Positions 1 through 7,257 of a stretch of 25,767 nucleotides of DNA are shown piece after piece. The translations under genes were made by a program, and so were the position numbers. The DNA is taken from NCBI GenBank assembly GCA_964639225.1, contig CAZXCK010000056.1:1-25767 (forward strand), given 5' to 3'. Every line of letters begins with the position of its first letter. Position 1 is the first letter of the stretch. The stretch comes from CAZXCK01 sp964639225 (GTDB taxonomy: Bacteria; Chloroflexota; Anaerolineae; Aggregatilineales; Phototrophicaceae). The notes under the pieces are model-generated. The model made no database searches and was not told the origin of the DNA. It saw only the letters and a program-made list of their open reading frames with translations.

Positions 1-536
1 GCCTGATCCTGGTGGAACCGGAAGGCGGACTGCCGCCGGTGGATCACGAATTCTATGTGATGCAGGGCGAAATCTACAGCGCGCAGCCAATGAGCACGCG
101 CGGCCACCTGGACTTCAGCTACGAGGACATGCTCGACGAACGCCCGCAGTACTTTGTCTTTAACGGCGCGGCGGGTGCGCTCACCCAGGACGAGAACGCC
201 CTGCGCGCCAACGTCGGCGACAGTGTGCGCATCTTCTTCGGTGTCGGCGGTCCCAATTTCATCTCGTCGTTCCACGTCATCGGCGAGATCTTCGACCGCG
301 TTTACGATCAGGCGTCGATTACCTCACCGCCGCTAACCGATGTTCAGACGACGCTGGTCCCGCCCGGTGGCGCGACGATGGTCGAGTTCACGCTGGACGT
401 GCCCGGTCGTTATATCCTGGTCGATCACGCGCTGAGTCGCGCCGAACGCGGGCTGGTGGGCTTCCTCTACGCCGAAGGTGACGAGAATCCCGCCATCTAT
501 CGCGGTCAGGGTGAACCGGAAGACTCCGGCCACTGA
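1..536 (+). CDS. nirK: Copper-containing nitrite reductase NirK, C-terminal part (5' end outside window)
   Basis: Partial gene; the reading frame is open from base 3 and the start lies left of the window. NirK reduces nitrite to nitric oxide outside the cytoplasmic membrane. The visible part is the second cupredoxin domain. It opens with LVEPEGGLPPVDHEFYVMQG, the segment that normally follows the type 1 copper methionine. The His in SFHVIGE (bases 273-275) matches the catalytic second-sphere His of the family (His255 in the well-studied enzymes). The His in LVDHALS (bases 426-428) matches the type 2 copper ligand His306. The type 1 copper ligands lie in the missing N-terminal half and cannot be checked. 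There is no C-terminal cytochrome c extension. The downstream genes suit a nitrite/NO cluster. Another two-domain multicopper oxidase is less likely because the residue context fits NirK closely. Confidence 0.9.
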   Translation, partial: LILVEPEGGLPPVDHEFYVMQGEIYSAQPMSTRGHLDFSYEDMLDERPQYFVFNGAAGALTQDENALRANVGDSVRIFFGVGGPNFISSFHVIGEIFDRVYDQASITSPPLTDVQTTLVPPGGATMVEFTLDVPGRYILVDHALSRAERGLVGFLYAEGDENPAIYRGQGEPEDSGH

Positions 537-572
537 ATTGTTCGCCTTAGTGAGATGCTGGCGAGGCCATAA

Positions 573-665
573 CCTTGCCAGCAGCGTGCCAGCTTCGCCT
601 ACGACACCCGTCCGCAGGATATCGCCGACGCGCTGCTGTGGTATCTGGCACACGAAGAGTCCTAG
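573..665 (+). pseudogene. Possible orphan C-terminal coding remnant between nirK and the next gene
   Basis: After a stop at 570-572 this frame reads through to a stop at 663-665 and ends in FAYDTRPQDIADALLWYL plus a few polar residues. That looks like a natural amphipathic C-terminal helix rather than random translation. There is no start codon with a ribosome binding site, so if real it is the tail of a decayed or deleted gene. The parent family is not recognised. It lies directly before the ribosome binding site of the next gene. Confidence 0.25.
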
Positions 666-675
666 AGGAAGCGTT

Positions 676-1095
676 ATGCCCACGTTATCGCGCTGGTTTA
701 TCAAAATCGGGCTGATCTACTTTGTGATCGGTCTGGCGCTGGGCGCGCTGCTGCTGGCGCAGCCGGTCCTCGGCTGGTCGGCACGGATACAGGCTCTGCG
801 CCCGGTTTATCTGCACATCCTGTTCATCGGTTGGGTGACGCAGATCATCATGGGTGTGGGTTACTGGATGTTCCCCAAGCAGTCCAGAGATAAACCGCGC
901 GGCAGCGAAAGACTGGGCTGGGCGGTGCTGATCCTGCTCAATACGGGCATGGTCCTGCGCGTGATCGGTGAGCCGGCGATGGTCCTGGCCCCGGAGCTTG
1001 ATCTCGGCTGGATGCTGGCCGTCGCTTCGCTGCTGCTGCTGTTGGCGGGTTGGGGATTTATCCTCAACACCTGGGGCCGCATCAAGGAGCGCTGA
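676..1095 (+). CDS. Short four-helix membrane protein resembling heme-copper oxidase subunit I / NnrS
   Basis: 139 residues with four predicted membrane helices (about 9-31, 44-66, 79-97, 108-128). Helix 2 contains YLHILFIGWVTQIIMGVGYW followed by MFP. This recalls the helix of cbb3/NO reductase catalytic subunits and NnrS-like proteins that carries a low-spin heme His and ends in a G-x-x-Y/W-x-x-P turn. His47 is the candidate ligand. The protein is far too short to be a complete oxidase subunit. The ATG at 676 is chosen because AGAGGAAG precedes it at 664-671; the upstream extension of this frame only crosses the nirK end. It is followed after two bases by a paralogue (1098-1523), so the two are surely co-transcribed. 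The role is inferred from context: an accessory in nitrite/NO metabolism, possibly heme-binding. Confidence 0.75.
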   Translation: MPTLSRWFIKIGLIYFVIGLALGALLLAQPVLGWSARIQALRPVYLHILFIGWVTQIIMGVGYWMFPKQSRDKPRGSERLGWAVLILLNTGMVLRVIGEPAMVLAPELDLGWMLAVASLLLLLAGWGFILNTWGRIKER

Positions 1096-1097
1096 AG

Positions 1098-1523
1098 ATG
1101 CCCCGCTTAAGTGTCTGGCTGGTGCGCGCTTCGCTCATCCATACGGGAATCGGCTTTCTGTTTGGCGCGCTGATTCTGCATCATAAAGGAGTCCCAATCT
1201 TTGACTGGACATGGAGGCTGCTCACTCCGCACATCGACCTGATGATCTTCGGCTGGACGATGCAGCTTGTGATGGGCGTAGCCTTCTGGACGCTGCCACG
1301 CTTCAGTCAGGAGCCGCGTTACGGCGCGGTCTACCTCGGCTGGTGGAGCTTCGGCCTGCTCAACGGCGGCGTCCTGCTCACATCGCTGGCTTACTGGTTT
1401 GACTTCGGCAGTTTCATGCTTTCCGGCAGGCTGCTGGTGACGCTGGCGGTGGTGGTGTTTGTCATCATGATCTGGCCACGAGTCAAGCCGCTCACTGTGG
1501 CGCGCAAGCCGAAAGACGGCTGA
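1098..1523 (+). CDS. Second short four-helix oxidase-like membrane protein, paralogue of the preceding gene
   Basis: 141 residues and four predicted membrane helices with the same layout as its neighbour. Helix 2 reads PHIDLMIFGWTMQLVMGVAF followed by WTLP, matching the FGW-x-x-Q-x-x-x-G-x-x-x-W-x-x-P pattern of the upstream protein. His45 sits two residues earlier than the neighbour's His47, and position 47 here is Asp. The start at 1098 has AAGGAG at 1084-1089, inside the end of the previous gene, so translation is probably coupled. The C-terminus is short and basic (KPLTVARKPKDG), which suggests a cytoplasmic tail. The pair may form a heterodimer, which is inference. Exact function is unknown; annotation pipelines may call it a cbb3-oxidase subunit I-like protein. 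Confidence 0.73.
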   Translation: MPRLSVWLVRASLIHTGIGFLFGALILHHKGVPIFDWTWRLLTPHIDLMIFGWTMQLVMGVAFWTLPRFSQEPRYGAVYLGWWSFGLLNGGVLLTSLAYWFDFGSFMLSGRLLVTLAVVVFVIMIWPRVKPLTVARKPKDG

Positions 1524-1567
1524 CTCACAAACTCTTTAAGCCATTCAATCATTCAAGGAGCAAACCC

Positions 1568-1801
1568 ATGAATACTATTGATGTCCGCACGATTATCCCG
1601 CGTGATCGCCATCCGCTGATCTTTGCTACTTTCGACGACTTGCAGCCCGGCGAGGCGTTTGAACTGGTCAATGACCATGCCCCCACGCCGCTGTATTATC
1701 AGTTTCTGCACGAGCGCACTGGTCTGTTCGATTGGGCGTATGTGGAACAAGGGCCGGATGTATGGCGTGTACATATCACCCGCAAAGCGAATGGAGCCTG
1801 A
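1568..1801 (+). CDS. DUF2249 domain protein
   Basis: 77 residues, a complete single DUF2249 domain. Typical features are the N-terminal (V)DVR, the central PGEAFELVNDHAPTPLYYQF, and the closing DWAYVEQGPDVWRVHI. DUF2249 proteins are small soluble proteins with a TusA-like fold, often found next to nitrite/NO reductase, hemerythrin and cupin genes; their biochemical role is not settled. The ATG at 1568 is preceded by AAGGAG at 1555-1560. It is followed three bases later by a cupin gene, so the two are probably translated from one message. Its place between oxidase-like membrane proteins and an NnrS-like protein supports a role in anaerobic nitrogen oxide metabolism. Confidence 0.85.
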   Translation: MNTIDVRTIIPRDRHPLIFATFDDLQPGEAFELVNDHAPTPLYYQFLHERTGLFDWAYVEQGPDVWRVHITRKANGA

Positions 1802-1804
1802 AAC

Positions 1805-2131
1805 ATGGAAGAATCATACACACTGATCGAGAACCTGACCGACCTGATCAAGGCCATCCAGCCGGACAGCATCGTTAGCCGGACGTTTTTCAAGGACGGC
1901 CAGCTCAAGGCGATTCTGTTCGGTTTCGACGCCGGGCAGGAACTCTCCGAGCATACAGCCAGCCAGGCGGCCATCATCCAGATTGTGCAGGGCGATGCCG
2001 TCGTCACACTGGGCGAGGACCGTTATGAACTCTCTACCGGTAGCTGGATTCACATGCCGCCTCGTCTGAAGCACAGCATTCAGGCTACCACGCCGCTGTT
2101 GATGCTGCTGACAATGATCGGTGCGGACTGA
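1805..2131 (+). CDS. Small single-domain cupin protein
   Basis: 108 residues forming one cupin beta-barrel. The first cupin motif region is FDAGQELSEHTASQAAIIQI, where His and Glu/Gln positions could bind a metal. The second region is LSTGSWIHMPPRLKHSIQAT, with the closing His. There is no signal peptide, so it should be cytoplasmic. It starts three bases after the DUF2249 stop and precedes the NnrS-like gene by 11 bases. Small cupins of this type commonly accompany DUF2249, NnrS-like and nitrite reductase genes. No specific enzymatic role can be assigned; it may be a metal- or ligand-sensing protein. Confidence 0.8.
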   Translation: MEESYTLIENLTDLIKAIQPDSIVSRTFFKDGQLKAILFGFDAGQELSEHTASQAAIIQIVQGDAVVTLGEDRYELSTGSWIHMPPRLKHSIQATTPLLMLLTMIGAD

Positions 2132-2142
2132 GAACATCACAA

Positions 2143-3255
2143 ATGACGATTCTACTGCGGCTTCCGCGAATGCTGTTACTCGTAACCATTGCCGCTGTGC
2201 TGCTGGCCGGACTGACGTCCGGCCTGTCGCGGCTCGGTTGGCAGATGGGACCCACCAGCAGCGATTGGATGCTGGTTCACGGCCCGCTGATGATCTCCGG
2301 ATTTCTGGGCACGCTAATATGCCTGGAGCGCGCTGTCGCGTTGATGGCGCGCTACCCCGGGACCATCGCCATCCCGATGGTCAACGCGCTGGGTGCGCTG
2401 GTTCTGTTGCTGTCGCCTGACGCGACGCTGGCGAAGCTGCTGCTGACCGCCGGTAGTCTGGGCCTGGTCATGTTGTTCGTGCTAATGGTGCGGCTGCATC
2501 CGTCGCGCGATGTGTTCATCATGGCGCTGGGGGCGCTCTGCTGGCTGGCTGGCAATCGGCTGTGGCTGGGCGGTGAGCCGGTGTATCAGGCAGTCCACCT
2601 GTGGACCGCGTTTCTACTGCTGACGATCTTCGGCGAACGGCTGGAACTCTCGCGTGTGCGCCGGTTGACACCCACCGCCGAGACTTTGCTGGTGCTGGCA
2701 ATCGGTGTGTATCTGCTGGGTGTCGTCGTCACCATTGTCAGCCTGGACGCTGGCATTCGCCTTTCCGGGCTGGGCGCGCTGCTGATCGCCGGTTGGCTGC
2801 TGCGCTATGATATTGCCCGACGCACCGCACGGCAGAACGCGCTGCCGCGCTTTATCGCCATGTGTCTCCTGATCGGTTATGGCTGGCTGGGGATCGGTGG
2901 CGTGATTGGCATGTGGTATGGAGCACTCTATGCCGGCCCGGAATATGCGGCACTGTTGCACGCCTATCTGCTGGGTTTCGTCTTTTCGATGATCTTCGGC
3001 CACGCGCCTATCATCCTGCCAGCGCTGACCGGCCTGCGAGTCAGCTACACACCGCTGTTCTACGGACCGCTGCTCCTGCTGCACCTTTCACTGATCTACC
3101 GTATGATCGGCAACTTCACGCTGGACTTCTCCATGCGCCAGTGGGGTGGCCTGCTGAACGTCCTGGCGATTCTGCTGTTTATCGGGCTTATGATGGTGAC
3201 GGTTATCCTGTCCAACTCAGCACAACTGCACGCACGCTCTAATGAGCCACGTTAA
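2143..3255 (+). CDS. NnrS-like polytopic membrane protein
   Basis: 370 residues, very hydrophobic, with about 11-12 membrane helices. The N-terminal part contains DWMLVHGPLMISGFLGTLIC followed by LERAVAL, and a later stretch reads HAYLLGFVFSMIFGHAPIIL. Both are His-containing patterns like those of NnrS-family heme/copper membrane proteins linked to NO tolerance; His46 is in the first. The start at 2143 follows the cupin stop by 11 bases and has only a weak ribosome binding site, which suggests translational coupling. The last 17 bases overlap, on the opposite strand, the end of a TnpB remnant, so the final residues (about ARSNEPR) may derive from the insertion. Function is inferred from family resemblance and neighbours; alternatively it is an uncharacterised membrane protein confined to nirK clusters. 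Confidence 0.7.
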   Translation: MTILLRLPRMLLLVTIAAVLLAGLTSGLSRLGWQMGPTSSDWMLVHGPLMISGFLGTLICLERAVALMARYPGTIAIPMVNALGALVLLLSPDATLAKLLLTAGSLGLVMLFVLMVRLHPSRDVFIMALGALCWLAGNRLWLGGEPVYQAVHLWTAFLLLTIFGERLELSRVRRLTPTAETLLVLAIGVYLLGVVVTIVSLDAGIRLSGLGALLIAGWLLRYDIARRTARQNALPRFIAMCLLIGYGWLGIGGVIGMWYGALYAGPEYAALLHAYLLGFVFSMIFGHAPIILPALTGLRVSYTPLFYGPLLLLHLSLIYRMIGNFTLDFSMRQWGGLLNVLAILLFIGLMMVTVILSNSAQLHARSNEPR

Positions 3256-3613
3256 GCAATACGGACGTGTCCTGCCCGTTTAACGCTAAACTGAGAATGT
3301 TTTCCGCCGCATTCACATCGGCATGATCGCTGTATCCGCACCCAACACAACAGAACGTTGCTTGTTCGGGACGGTTTTCACGATTCGCGCAACCACATGC
3401 GTTGCAGGTCTGTGATGTGTAGACGGGGCCTACCACAGCCACTGACCAGCCAGCATCTACCGCATTGATGTCCGGTCGCTCACGAAAACAACCCCACCCC
3501 GCATCCAGAATGCTTCTGCCCAATTGCCTGTCGCAAACCATCCATGGTCTCGAACCGCTGGCGGTGGCACGGATGTCATATTGCTGATGCAATCGCCCTG
3601 GCCGCGCATGCAA
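3239..3613 (-). pseudogene. IS200/IS605-family TnpB (OrfB) C-terminal remnant
   Basis: Read on the minus strand, the frame gives a degenerate stretch containing LGRSILDAGWGCFRER, then YTSQTCNACGCANRE, CCVGCGYSDHADVNAAENIL and a short tail to the stop at 3239-3241. The C-x-x-C...C-x-x-C zinc ribbon followed by D-x-x-ADVNAA-x-NI is the signature of the TnpB C-terminus, including the last catalytic Asp. A full TnpB is about 350-430 residues; here only the last 90 or so are recognisable, and the part before them (FRERPDINAVDAGWSVAV) is disturbed. There is no start, RuvC I/II core or TnpA partner nearby. It is a dead fragment lying head-to-head with the 3' end of the NnrS-like gene and upstream of thrS. 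Confidence 0.85.
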
Positions 3614-3742
3614 CAGGGTGCACGACGATTCAGGTTTGTGTTATCCTTGTGGTCACGCTTATTACGGGGGCCAGCCACCCCAGCCAGACGATCTTATAAC
3701 CGGCAGCCACGACTGGCCCGGACAAACCATAACGGAGCAATC

Positions 3743-5551
3743 ATGTCAGACGAACGCTACGAAGACAGCCAGCTTTACCGCATCCGGCACTCGACGGCGC
3801 ATGTCATGGCGCAGGCCGTGCTGGAACGCTTCCCCGATGCCAAAATCGCCATCGGGCCGCCTATCGAGGACGGTTTCTACTACGACTTCGACCTGCCCGC
3901 GCCGCCCACCGAGGAAGACCTCAAATGGGTGGAAAAGCGCATGAAGAAGATCATCGGCGGCAACCATCCGTTTGTCATGCGCGAGGTAACGCCAGAAGAA
4001 GCGCGCGCGATCTTCGCCGACCAGCCCTACAAGCTGGAACTGATCGACGACCTGGTGAACGGGCGTGTCGACGAAAACGGCCAGCAGATCGCCGAGCCGG
4101 CCTCGCGCCTGACGGTCTACCAACAGGATAAGTTCGTCGATCTGTGTCGGGGGCCGCACGTCGAGAGCACGAAGGCCATCGACCCGAAGGCGATCAGCAT
4201 CACCTACAAGATGCCCGCCGGGGCGTACTGGCGCGGCGACGAAAAGCGCCCGCAGCTCACGCGCATCTACGGCACGGCCTGGGCATCCGCCGAGGATCTG
4301 CAGGACTATCTGCGCCGCCTGGAAGAAGCGCGCCGCCGCGATCATCGCGTGGTGGGCGAGAAGCTGGGCCTGTTCGTCATCGATCCACTGGTAGGCAAGG
4401 GTCTGCCGCTGTGGAAACCCAAAGGCGCGATCCTGCGCGACACGCTGGAACGCTGGCTGCGTCAGGCGCAGATCGACAACGGCTACGAGCCGGTCGTGAC
4501 GCCGCACATCGGCAACCTGGACCTGTACAAAACGTCCGGGCACTATCCGTATTACAAGGACAGCCAGTACACGCCCATCGAGGTCGATGACGACGCTTTC
4601 CTGCTCAAACCGATGAACTGCCCGCATCACTGCATGATCTTCAAGAGTGAGCTGCACTCGTACCGCGACCTGCCCATCCGCTATGCGGAGTTCGGCACGG
4701 TCTACCGCTACGAGCAGTCCGGCGAGCTGCACGGCCTGACGCGCGTGCGCGGCTTCACAGTGGACGACGCGCATCTGTTCGTCACGCCGGAGCAGCTAAT
4801 GGACGAGTTTATCGCCGTCGTGCGGCTGATTCAGTACGTGTTCTCGTCGCTGGGCCTGAGCGACTTTCGGGCGCGTGTGGGCGTCCGCGACCCACAGAGC
4901 GACAAGTATGTGGGTGACGATCACCTGTGGGAGCAGGCGACAGCCGCCATCATCGAGGCGTGCCAGATGCTGGAACTCGATCACACGATTGAGGAAGGCG
5001 AGGCGGCTTTCTACGGTCCTAAGCTGGACTTCATCTTCCGCGACGTGCTCAAACGCGAATGGCAGTTGGGCACGGTGCAGGTCGATTACAATCTGCCGCA
5101 GCGCTTCGACCTGGAGTACGTGGCCGAAGACAACACACGCCGCCGCCCGGTGATGATCCACCGCGCGCCTTTTGGCAGCATGGAGCGCTTCATCGGCATC
5201 CTGATCGAGCACTTCGGCGGCGCCTTCCCGGTGTGGCTGGCACCCGTCCAGGCGGTGGTCATCCCGGTCGCCGACCCGCACAACGCCTACGCCGATCAGG
5301 TGACGGCGGCGCTGAAGGCGGCGGGTCTGCGCGCCGAGGCCGACAAGGGCAAGGGGCGCATCGGCGGCAAGATCCGCAAATGGCGCGAGCAGCAGGTCCC
5401 CTATATGCTGGTCGTCGGCGACCGCGACGTTGAGGCGAACACGGTCAGCGTGCGCCTGCGCACGGACGAGGAACTGGACCCCATGCCGGTGCCCATGTTC
5501 ATCGAGATGGCGCAGCGTGTCATCGATGGCTTCTCGCTGGAGCTGCAATAA
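3743..5551 (+). CDS. thrS: Threonyl-tRNA synthetase, form lacking the N-terminal TGS domain
   Basis: 602 residues; charges tRNA-Thr with threonine. The editing domain comes first: HSTAH (His16, His20) and DLCRGPH (Cys135, His139) are the four conserved editing-site residues. The class II core follows, with motif 2 (RYEQSGELHGLTRVRGFT) and motif 3 (HRAPFGSMERFIGI). The three zinc ligands are Cys293 (MNCPHH), His344 (DDAHLF) and His473. The C-terminal anticodon-binding domain is complete. About 60 residues corresponding to the TGS domain of E. coli ThrRS are absent, a state also known from other lineages. The ATG at 3743 is chosen over upstream in-frame starts because GGAG precedes it at 3734-3737 and upstream sequence translates to TnpB-remnant shadow. 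No T-box leader is visible upstream. Confidence 0.97.
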   Translation: MSDERYEDSQLYRIRHSTAHVMAQAVLERFPDAKIAIGPPIEDGFYYDFDLPAPPTEEDLKWVEKRMKKIIGGNHPFVMREVTPEEARAIFADQPYKLELIDDLVNGRVDENGQQIAEPASRLTVYQQDKFVDLCRGPHVESTKAIDPKAISITYKMPAGAYWRGDEKRPQLTRIYGTAWASAEDLQDYLRRLEEARRRDHRVVGEKLGLFVIDPLVGKGLPLWKPKGAILRDTLERWLRQAQIDNGYEPVVTPHIGNLDLYKTSGHYPYYKDSQYTPIEVDDDAFLLKPMNCPHHCMIFKSELHSYRDLPIRYAEFGTVYRYEQSGELHGLTRVRGFTVDDAHLFVTPEQLMDEFIAVVRLIQYVFSSLGLSDFRARVGVRDPQSDKYVGDDHLWEQATAAIIEACQMLELDHTIEEGEAAFYGPKLDFIFRDVLKREWQLGTVQVDYNLPQRFDLEYVAEDNTRRRPVMIHRAPFGSMERFIGILIEHFGGAFPVWLAPVQAVVIPVADPHNAYADQVTAALKAAGLRAEADKGKGRIGGKIRKWREQQVPYMLVVGDRDVEANTVSVRLRTDEELDPMPVPMFIEMAQRVIDGFSLELQ

Positions 5552-5575
5552 GCACGAAGCTGTAAGCAGTCGTGT

Positions 5576-5599
5576 CGGGACGGTTCGCAAACCGTCCCG
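5576..5599 (+). terminator. Perfect inverted repeat after thrS, possible terminator
   Basis: GGGACGGTT (5577-5585) and AACCGTCCC (5590-5598) pair with a CGCA loop, and the flanking C-G extends the stem to ten pairs. No T-run follows, so it could be a terminator without a U-tract, an mRNA-stabilising hairpin or a dispersed palindrome. It lies 25 bases after the thrS stop and before the next gene on the same strand. Confidence 0.5.
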
Positions 5600-5627
5600 G
5601 TCGCACGCATAGTAGACGGATTGTGAT

Positions 5628-6806
5628 GTGAAACAAAGGCTGTGGGTTACGCTCCTGGTGATGGTCGGGGCACTGCTGGCGCTGGCGCAGCCGGGTGGCG
5701 TGCGCGCCGACGAGCCGCCGCCGCTGCGCGAGCTGTGCCCACCGGTGGGCATCCAGGCGCGCGGCGCACAGTTCGAGCCGGGCGGCATCATTCTCACCAG
5801 CTTCGACCGCAGCGCGTTGTGGGTCTACAACATCGGCAACAACAGCCGCTATCCGCTGCCGGATACAGCTCCGTGTGGCACCAACTGCCATCTGTCGCGG
5901 GATGCGCGCTGGATCACGTACCTGATCGACGTGCCGGCGCGCATCTACGGCAAGATGCGGCTGGACGGCACCGAGCGCACGCCCATCGCCCGCGACGCCA
6001 CCGAGGTCCAGTGGTGGGACGACGAGACGCTGCTCATCTGGACGCCCAACCACAAGGCCTACTTGCGCGTGGAAGGCGCGACCGAACAGGAAGAACTCAA
6101 TGTCAGCGGGATCACCAGTATTCAGCCCGGCGGTCGCTGGGCGCTGATGCTCCAGCGCGACGAGGACGACTTCCTGCGCGTGCTGGTCAACATGCAGACG
6201 CGCAACATCACCTGGCTGGAAGACGAGCGCATCGTGCTGGACGTGGACACGCCCTACTTCAACGCGGCGGCATGGTCGCCGGACGGGGCGTGGCTGGCGT
6301 TCGTCTCGCCGGCGGCGTTCGACGCCAGCGCCAGCGTCACCGGTGGCGAGATCTTCGCCATCCAGCCCGGCAGCGGCGCGCAGCCGGTACGCTGGACCCA
6401 CCTCTTCCGCGATTACGGCGCGGTGCGCATCAACGGGCACGCGCCCGGTACGCTGAGCTGGTCGCCGGACGGGTCACGCATCGCCTTCTGGGTGACCGAA
6501 CTCACCGGTCCCAATGTCGAAGCCAACACGGGCCACGCCGCCATCCACGTGCTGGACGTGGCGACGGGCGCTGTCACCGTGTACTGCGGCTACACCACCA
6601 CCGAGCACACGCCCAATCCGCCGCGCCTCATCTGGTCGCCGGATGGTACGCATCTGGCGTTTGGCGGGCGTGTGCAGGGCGACACGCGCGGCTATCTGCT
6701 GCTGGCGCTGGACCTGGAGACGGGCACGTTCACCGAGTTGAGTGTGGGCCTCTACCCGGCGCTGGGCAACGCCGATGTCGTCGCCTGGGGGCTGCCTCCG
6801 CGTTGA
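5628..6806 (+). CDS. Exported TolB-like beta-propeller protein (PD40/WD40-like repeats)
   Basis: 392 residues. The N-terminus (KQRLWVTLLVMVGALLALAQ, then PGGVRA) is a signal peptide with likely cleavage after residue 27, so the protein should act outside the membrane. The rest carries repeated blades; three clear PD40 motifs are AAWSPDGAWLAFVS, LSWSPDGSRIAFW and LIWSPDGTHLAFGG. Two Cys residues near the mature N-terminus (PDTAPCGTNCHLS) might form a disulfide. Translation most likely starts at GTG 5628, because an in-frame stop at 5613-5615 leaves no other good start; the ribosome binding site is weak. It follows thrS by 76 bases with a hairpin between, so it is probably independent of thrS function. 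Partner and ligand are unknown; it is not a canonical TolB, since no Tol-Pal genes are near. Confidence 0.75.
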   Translation: MKQRLWVTLLVMVGALLALAQPGGVRADEPPPLRELCPPVGIQARGAQFEPGGIILTSFDRSALWVYNIGNNSRYPLPDTAPCGTNCHLSRDARWITYLIDVPARIYGKMRLDGTERTPIARDATEVQWWDDETLLIWTPNHKAYLRVEGATEQEELNVSGITSIQPGGRWALMLQRDEDDFLRVLVNMQTRNITWLEDERIVLDVDTPYFNAAAWSPDGAWLAFVSPAAFDASASVTGGEIFAIQPGSGAQPVRWTHLFRDYGAVRINGHAPGTLSWSPDGSRIAFWVTELTGPNVEANTGHAAIHVLDVATGAVTVYCGYTTTEHTPNPPRLIWSPDGTHLAFGGRVQGDTRGYLLLALDLETGTFTELSVGLYPALGNADVVAWGLPPR

Positions 6807-6825
6807 GAACTGGCCCGTTTCAATC

Positions 6826-6855
6826 TTGATCTGGTGGGTGGAGACGTGGTATACT
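6826..6855 (+). promoter_or_regulatory. Sigma70-type promoter of tRNA-Val
   Basis: TTGATC at 6826-6831 and TATACT at 6850-6855, separated by 18 bases, match the housekeeping -35 and -10 boxes well. Transcription would start about 6862, roughly ten bases before the tRNA. The match and position make this the best promoter in the window. Confidence 0.7.
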
Positions 6856-6871
6856 GCCGGTCACAGTATGA

Positions 6872-6945
<74 letters not shown>

Positions 6946-6957
6946 AACGTGTATCAA

Positions 6958-6987
6958 GAGCCGGTCAGATGATCGGCTCTTTGCTTT
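6958..6987 (+). terminator. Rho-independent terminator of tRNA-Val
   Basis: GAGCCGGTC (6958-6966) pairs with GATCGGCTC (6971-6979) through nine pairs, one of them G-T, with loop AGAT. TTTGCTTT follows immediately. It lies 12 bases after the tRNA. Confidence 0.85.
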
Positions 6988-6999
6988 GGTGGGGGTGTA

Positions 7000-7054
7000 G
7001 TGCTGAAAGTGCAGCAGCATAGTGCTGCAACAGTAGTTTTTTTGGTGCTGCAAC
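7000..7054. repeat. Three short direct repeats GTGCTG(C/A)AA at 22-23 base spacing, with hairpin and T-run
   Basis: GTGCTGAAA at 7000-7008, GTGCTGCAAC at 7022-7031 and GTGCTGCAAC at 7045-7054 recur about every two helical turns. Between them GCAGCA-TAG-TGCTGC (7014-7028) forms a hairpin, with seven T at 7037-7043. This could be a set of protein-binding sites, a second terminator, or chance in a simple GC-rich tract. Confidence 0.4.
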
Positions 7055-7223
7055 TGCTGGCGTCGGTGGATGGCGATGGTGGCAGCGGCAGGAATATGAG
7101 TATAGCACAAAAGTTCGGGTTTCGGAGTTAGCGGTCGGTGAGGGTGTGGGCGGGTTTTGTGGGTGAGCGCCGGGCGCGCTGTAGCACGCCTTTACGATGG
7201 TGGGTGGACAGAGAGGGCGTATG

Positions 7224-7257
7224 CCGTCGCGGACAACGCAGGCGTTGTCCACGACGG
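7224..7257. repeat. Long imperfect palindrome (16-pair arms)
   Basis: CCGTCG-C-GGACAACGC at 7224-7239 is mirrored by GCGTTGTCC-A-CGACGG at 7242-7257, with one mismatch and a two-base centre. The tight centre suits a DNA palindrome, or an RNA hairpin with a slightly larger loop. No T-run follows. It lies 105 bases before lacI. Confidence 0.6.

Noticed and set aside
478..675. Upstream extension of the first oxidase-like gene into nirK
   Set aside because: The extension overlaps nirK in another frame and has no family resemblance; ATG 676 has a good ribosome binding site.
3524..3742. N-terminal extension of ThrRS (73 residues) as a possible TGS domain
   Set aside because: It is Arg/Pro/Ser-rich, lacks any TGS-like pattern and is antisense to the TnpB relic.
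3256..3742. T-box leader upstream of thrS
   Set aside because: No T-box core sequence or terminator/antiterminator pair was found; the stretch is explained by the TnpB relic.
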